A stretch of 64,000 nucleotides of DNA from Pyrobaculum sp. 3827-6. GTDB lineage: Archaea; Thermoproteota; Thermoprotei; Thermoproteales; Thermoproteaceae. The notes under the pieces were generated by a model. The model saw only the letters and a program-made list of their open reading frames with translations, was not told where the DNA came from and did not search any database. The stretch covers positions 1,136,547 through 1,200,546 of the forward strand of contig NZ_JAOTQN010000001.1 of assembly GCF_025641885.1 (NCBI RefSeq), read 5' to 3'. Positions within the stretch are counted from its first letter, which is position 1. The number at the start of each line of letters is the position of its first letter. Below, one piece after another: positions 62,360 to 64,000 of the stretch. A program made the translations under genes and the position numbers.

Positions 62360-63418
62360 ATGCATTTAATTCACGGCAATGAAGGTTTTTATATATCTGA
62401 CGCAAGTTTTTGCGTGAAAATCATTCAAATTGAGGTCTCAACAGTCTGTAATGGGGCGTGTATTTATTGCCCCTTAACTATTTTCTCAGCAACTTGGAAT
62501 AGAAAATTTATGGACATTTCTCTTTTTATAAAAATCCTTAATGAAGGTAAAGAATTAGGTTTTGAACATGTACATTTACAAGGGTGGGGAGAGCCCCTCC
62601 TTCATCCTAGATTTATTGAGCTGTTATCTATGGCTAAGACCAGTTTTATGACAAGCTTTGCAACAAATGGCGTATATCTAACCAATGAAATGGCACATAG
62701 AATTCTTAAAGCAGGTGTAGATTTAGTAGCAGTAACTTTTGCAGGTGCAACTGCCGCCACTCATAATATGATCAGAAAGGGAAACGACTTTGATACAGTT
62801 GTACAGAATGTTAAAAATTTTATAAAAATTTCCAAATTACATCACAATAGGCCGAAAGTTGTAGCAATTTACATGTTATTAAAGGAAACGCTTAGAGAAC
62901 TGCCTCGTTTCGTAGAGTTGGCGGCTAATTTAGGTGTAGATGAAATAAACTTAAGTAATATTTCCTACATCCCAAATCTCCATACTTGGCGACGCCGAAT
63001 TTTTACGGAATTTTTCAGAGAAGTACCCCACGAAGTGTTGGAAACAATAAAAGAGGCGAGACGTATAGCTGAAGAGTTTGGCATTCCTCTCAACCATAGG
63101 AGATTTTCCCCACTGGAATATACCATATGTCCAGAAAATCCCTTATCAACACTTTTTATAAACGTCGAGGGAGACGTCTCTCCCTGTGTATATTTAAACA
63201 TCCCAGCACATGACCTTGTTAGATGTTTTGAAGGCAGATGCGAAAAAGCGCCTCGCTTAGTATTTGGTAATTTAAAAACAGAAAATTTAAAAACTATACT
63301 AACGAAGCGCCGATATAAGGATTTTATCAATATCTGGGAGATGAGAGTGCGTGAAACAACAATTCCGGTCTTCCCACCGGATGAATGCAAAAATTGTTAT
63401 CTTTTATATGGAATCTAA
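62360..63418 (+). CDS. radical SAM/SPASM-domain protein
   Basis: 352 residues. [4Fe-4S] SAM motif CNGACIYCPL (Cys30, 34, 37), LQGWGEPLLHP (GGE-like), VAVTFAGATAATHNMIRKGN, then SPASM Cys: YTICPENPL, VEGDVSPCVYLN, GRCEKAPRLVFGNL, CKNCYLLYG. Such enzymes modify peptides or maturate other proteins, but no precursor peptide gene is visible nearby. AT-rich (roughly 38% GC), acquired together with the HTH gene. The product could be a peptide or tRNA/protein modification. Confidence 0.82.
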   Translation: MHLIHGNEGFYISDASFCVKIIQIEVSTVCNGACIYCPLTIFSATWNRKFMDISLFIKILNEGKELGFEHVHLQGWGEPLLHPRFIELLSMAKTSFMTSFATNGVYLTNEMAHRILKAGVDLVAVTFAGATAATHNMIRKGNDFDTVVQNVKNFIKISKLHHNRPKVVAIYMLLKETLRELPRFVELAANLGVDEINLSNISYIPNLHTWRRRIFTEFFREVPHEVLETIKEARRIAEEFGIPLNHRRFSPLEYTICPENPLSTLFINVEGDVSPCVYLNIPAHDLVRCFEGRCEKAPRLVFGNLKTENLKTILTKRRYKDFINIWEMRVRETTIPVFPPDECKNCYLLYGI

Positions 63419-63429
63419 AAAAAGCCTAT

Positions 63430-64000
63430 TTACTTGGGGAAGAACGACGTGCTTACTAAATAGGCTAGGCCGATAATTATCAACAGGGCGATGCCGTAGG
63501 CGATGAAAAGGTTCCACACCTTGTACTGCTTCATCAAGCTAAACCTGGTGTTTATCCCAATAGCCACGAAGGTCAAGCCGAAGAGCAACACGCGGAACGG
63601 GTCAGTGCCCCTATTAACCACCACAGGCACCACGGCCTTCGTAGCGGCGTCCACCGGGTTCTGTTGAGAGGCGTATACGGTGCCCGCGAGGTGCATGATG
63701 AGGAGCGACACCACAATAGAAGTAAAGAAGTATCCCAAGACAAACTTGGGAAATCTAAACCACAACTCTAGAGGAGAAGGCCTCCTCCTCTCCACGCCAG
63801 CCTTCTGCTCGGCGGCGGCTCTCCGAGTCTCGACAATAAACACCCAGATTAACGCCAGCACGAAGGCTATGACCCCAATCCATATGTCGATCAGCACTTT
63901 AGACATAACGCCTATGCTAAGCGGAATATCGCTACCCACCCCCCTCGCCACTATCTCAGCGGAGGCGGCGGCGGCGCCGTCTGTCTTGACGGAGAGGCCC
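63430..64000 (-). CDS. YeiH-type (UPF0324) membrane transporter, C-terminal part
   Basis: Open frame runs off the right edge; 190 residues seen. Membrane segments: LIDIWIGVIAFVLALIWVFI, WFRFPKFVLGYFFTSIVVSL, FRVLLFGLTFVAIGINTRFS and NLFIAYGIALLIIIGLAYLV. The last two match the YeiH/putative sulfate exporter C-terminus (GLTFVAIGINTRF like GLSTDLR). Start at GTG 63951 is unlikely because the frame continues upstream. Function as sulfate or sulfite exporter is suggested only by family name. Confidence 0.65.
   Translation of the reverse strand, partial: GLSVKTDGAAAASAEIVARGVGSDIPLSIGVMSKVLIDIWIGVIAFVLALIWVFIVETRRAAAEQKAGVERRRPSPLELWFRFPKFVLGYFFTSIVVSLLIMHLAGTVYASQQNPVDAATKAVVPVVVNRGTDPFRVLLFGLTFVAIGINTRFSLMKQYKVWNLFIAYGIALLIIIGLAYLVSTSFFPK

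Overview
The window reads as chromosome from a hyperthermophilic crenarchaeon of the Thermoproteales, almost certainly Pyrobaculum. The signs are: three PaREP1-type repeat-family proteins, an initiator tRNA interrupted by three small introns, GC-rich GTG/ATG genes whose TATA boxes sit about 26 bases before the start codon (leaderless mRNAs), dsr-type sulfur-respiration genes, VapBC and HEPN/MNT modules, and an archaeal type IV pilus locus. Species is not assigned.

Layout. 0-4 kb: a clan AA aspartic protease, a vapBC pair, thiC, and a second vapBC whose toxin is broken by an amber codon. 4-10.3 kb: a divergent branched-chain amino-acid/amide ABC transporter (livGF against livKHM), then pdxST. 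10.5-14.8 kb: carbonic anhydrase, small membrane and winged-helix proteins, PaREP1, glnA and a coiled-coil membrane protein. 15-23.5 kb: an accessory segment bounded by two inverted copies of a ~0.45 kb composite repeat. It holds a peroxiredoxin, a lone TnpB element that cut off the 5' part of a LAGLIDADG/PaREP2-like gene, the three-intron tRNA-iMet, divergent dsrK/dsrM-like genes and the 3' relic of dsrB. 23.2-28.5 kb: a metal/copper cluster (NifX-like, YHS, PepSY-like, DUF411, CopA) in which all but DUF411 are damaged. 28.5-32.4 kb: a deleted AAA ATPase, an MHS-type MFS transporter, PaREP1 and a DUF1646-type transporter. 32.6-36.7 kb: an island of four nucleotidyltransferase modules with HEPN or unknown partners. 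36.8-40 kb: a trpE-like gene behind an unknown gene, small orphans and DUF3800. 40.1-48.3 kb: type IV pilus genes (pilins, a 1162-residue surface protein, two TadC/GspF proteins, a GspE-type ATPase). 48.4-52.6 kb: KaiC-like ATPase with a small partner protein, an ABC ATPase, and a Ras-like GTPase cluster. 52.7-60.9 kb: DHH phosphoesterase, S49 peptidase, HtrA, cupin, HTH, LysK-type M20 hydrolase, a second KaiC-like plus small-partner pair, methyltransferase and YjjX-type NTPase. 61-63.4 kb: a strikingly AT-rich island with an HTH protein and a divergent radical SAM/SPASM protein. The right edge cuts a YeiH-type transporter.

Themes. (1) Many genes carry single-base indels, most of them in G runs (CopA twice, a pilin paralogue twice, HepT-MNT once) plus one in an A run (YHS). 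This fits the poly-G instability reported for P. aerophilum but could also be sequencing error. (2) A KaiC-like two-domain ATPase occurs twice, each time overlapping a gene for the same small family, next to pilus genes and near a small GTPase: the best candidate here for an undescribed signalling module. (3) The inverted ~0.45 kb repeats flank a 7.4 kb segment containing respiratory genes and could mediate its inversion or loss.
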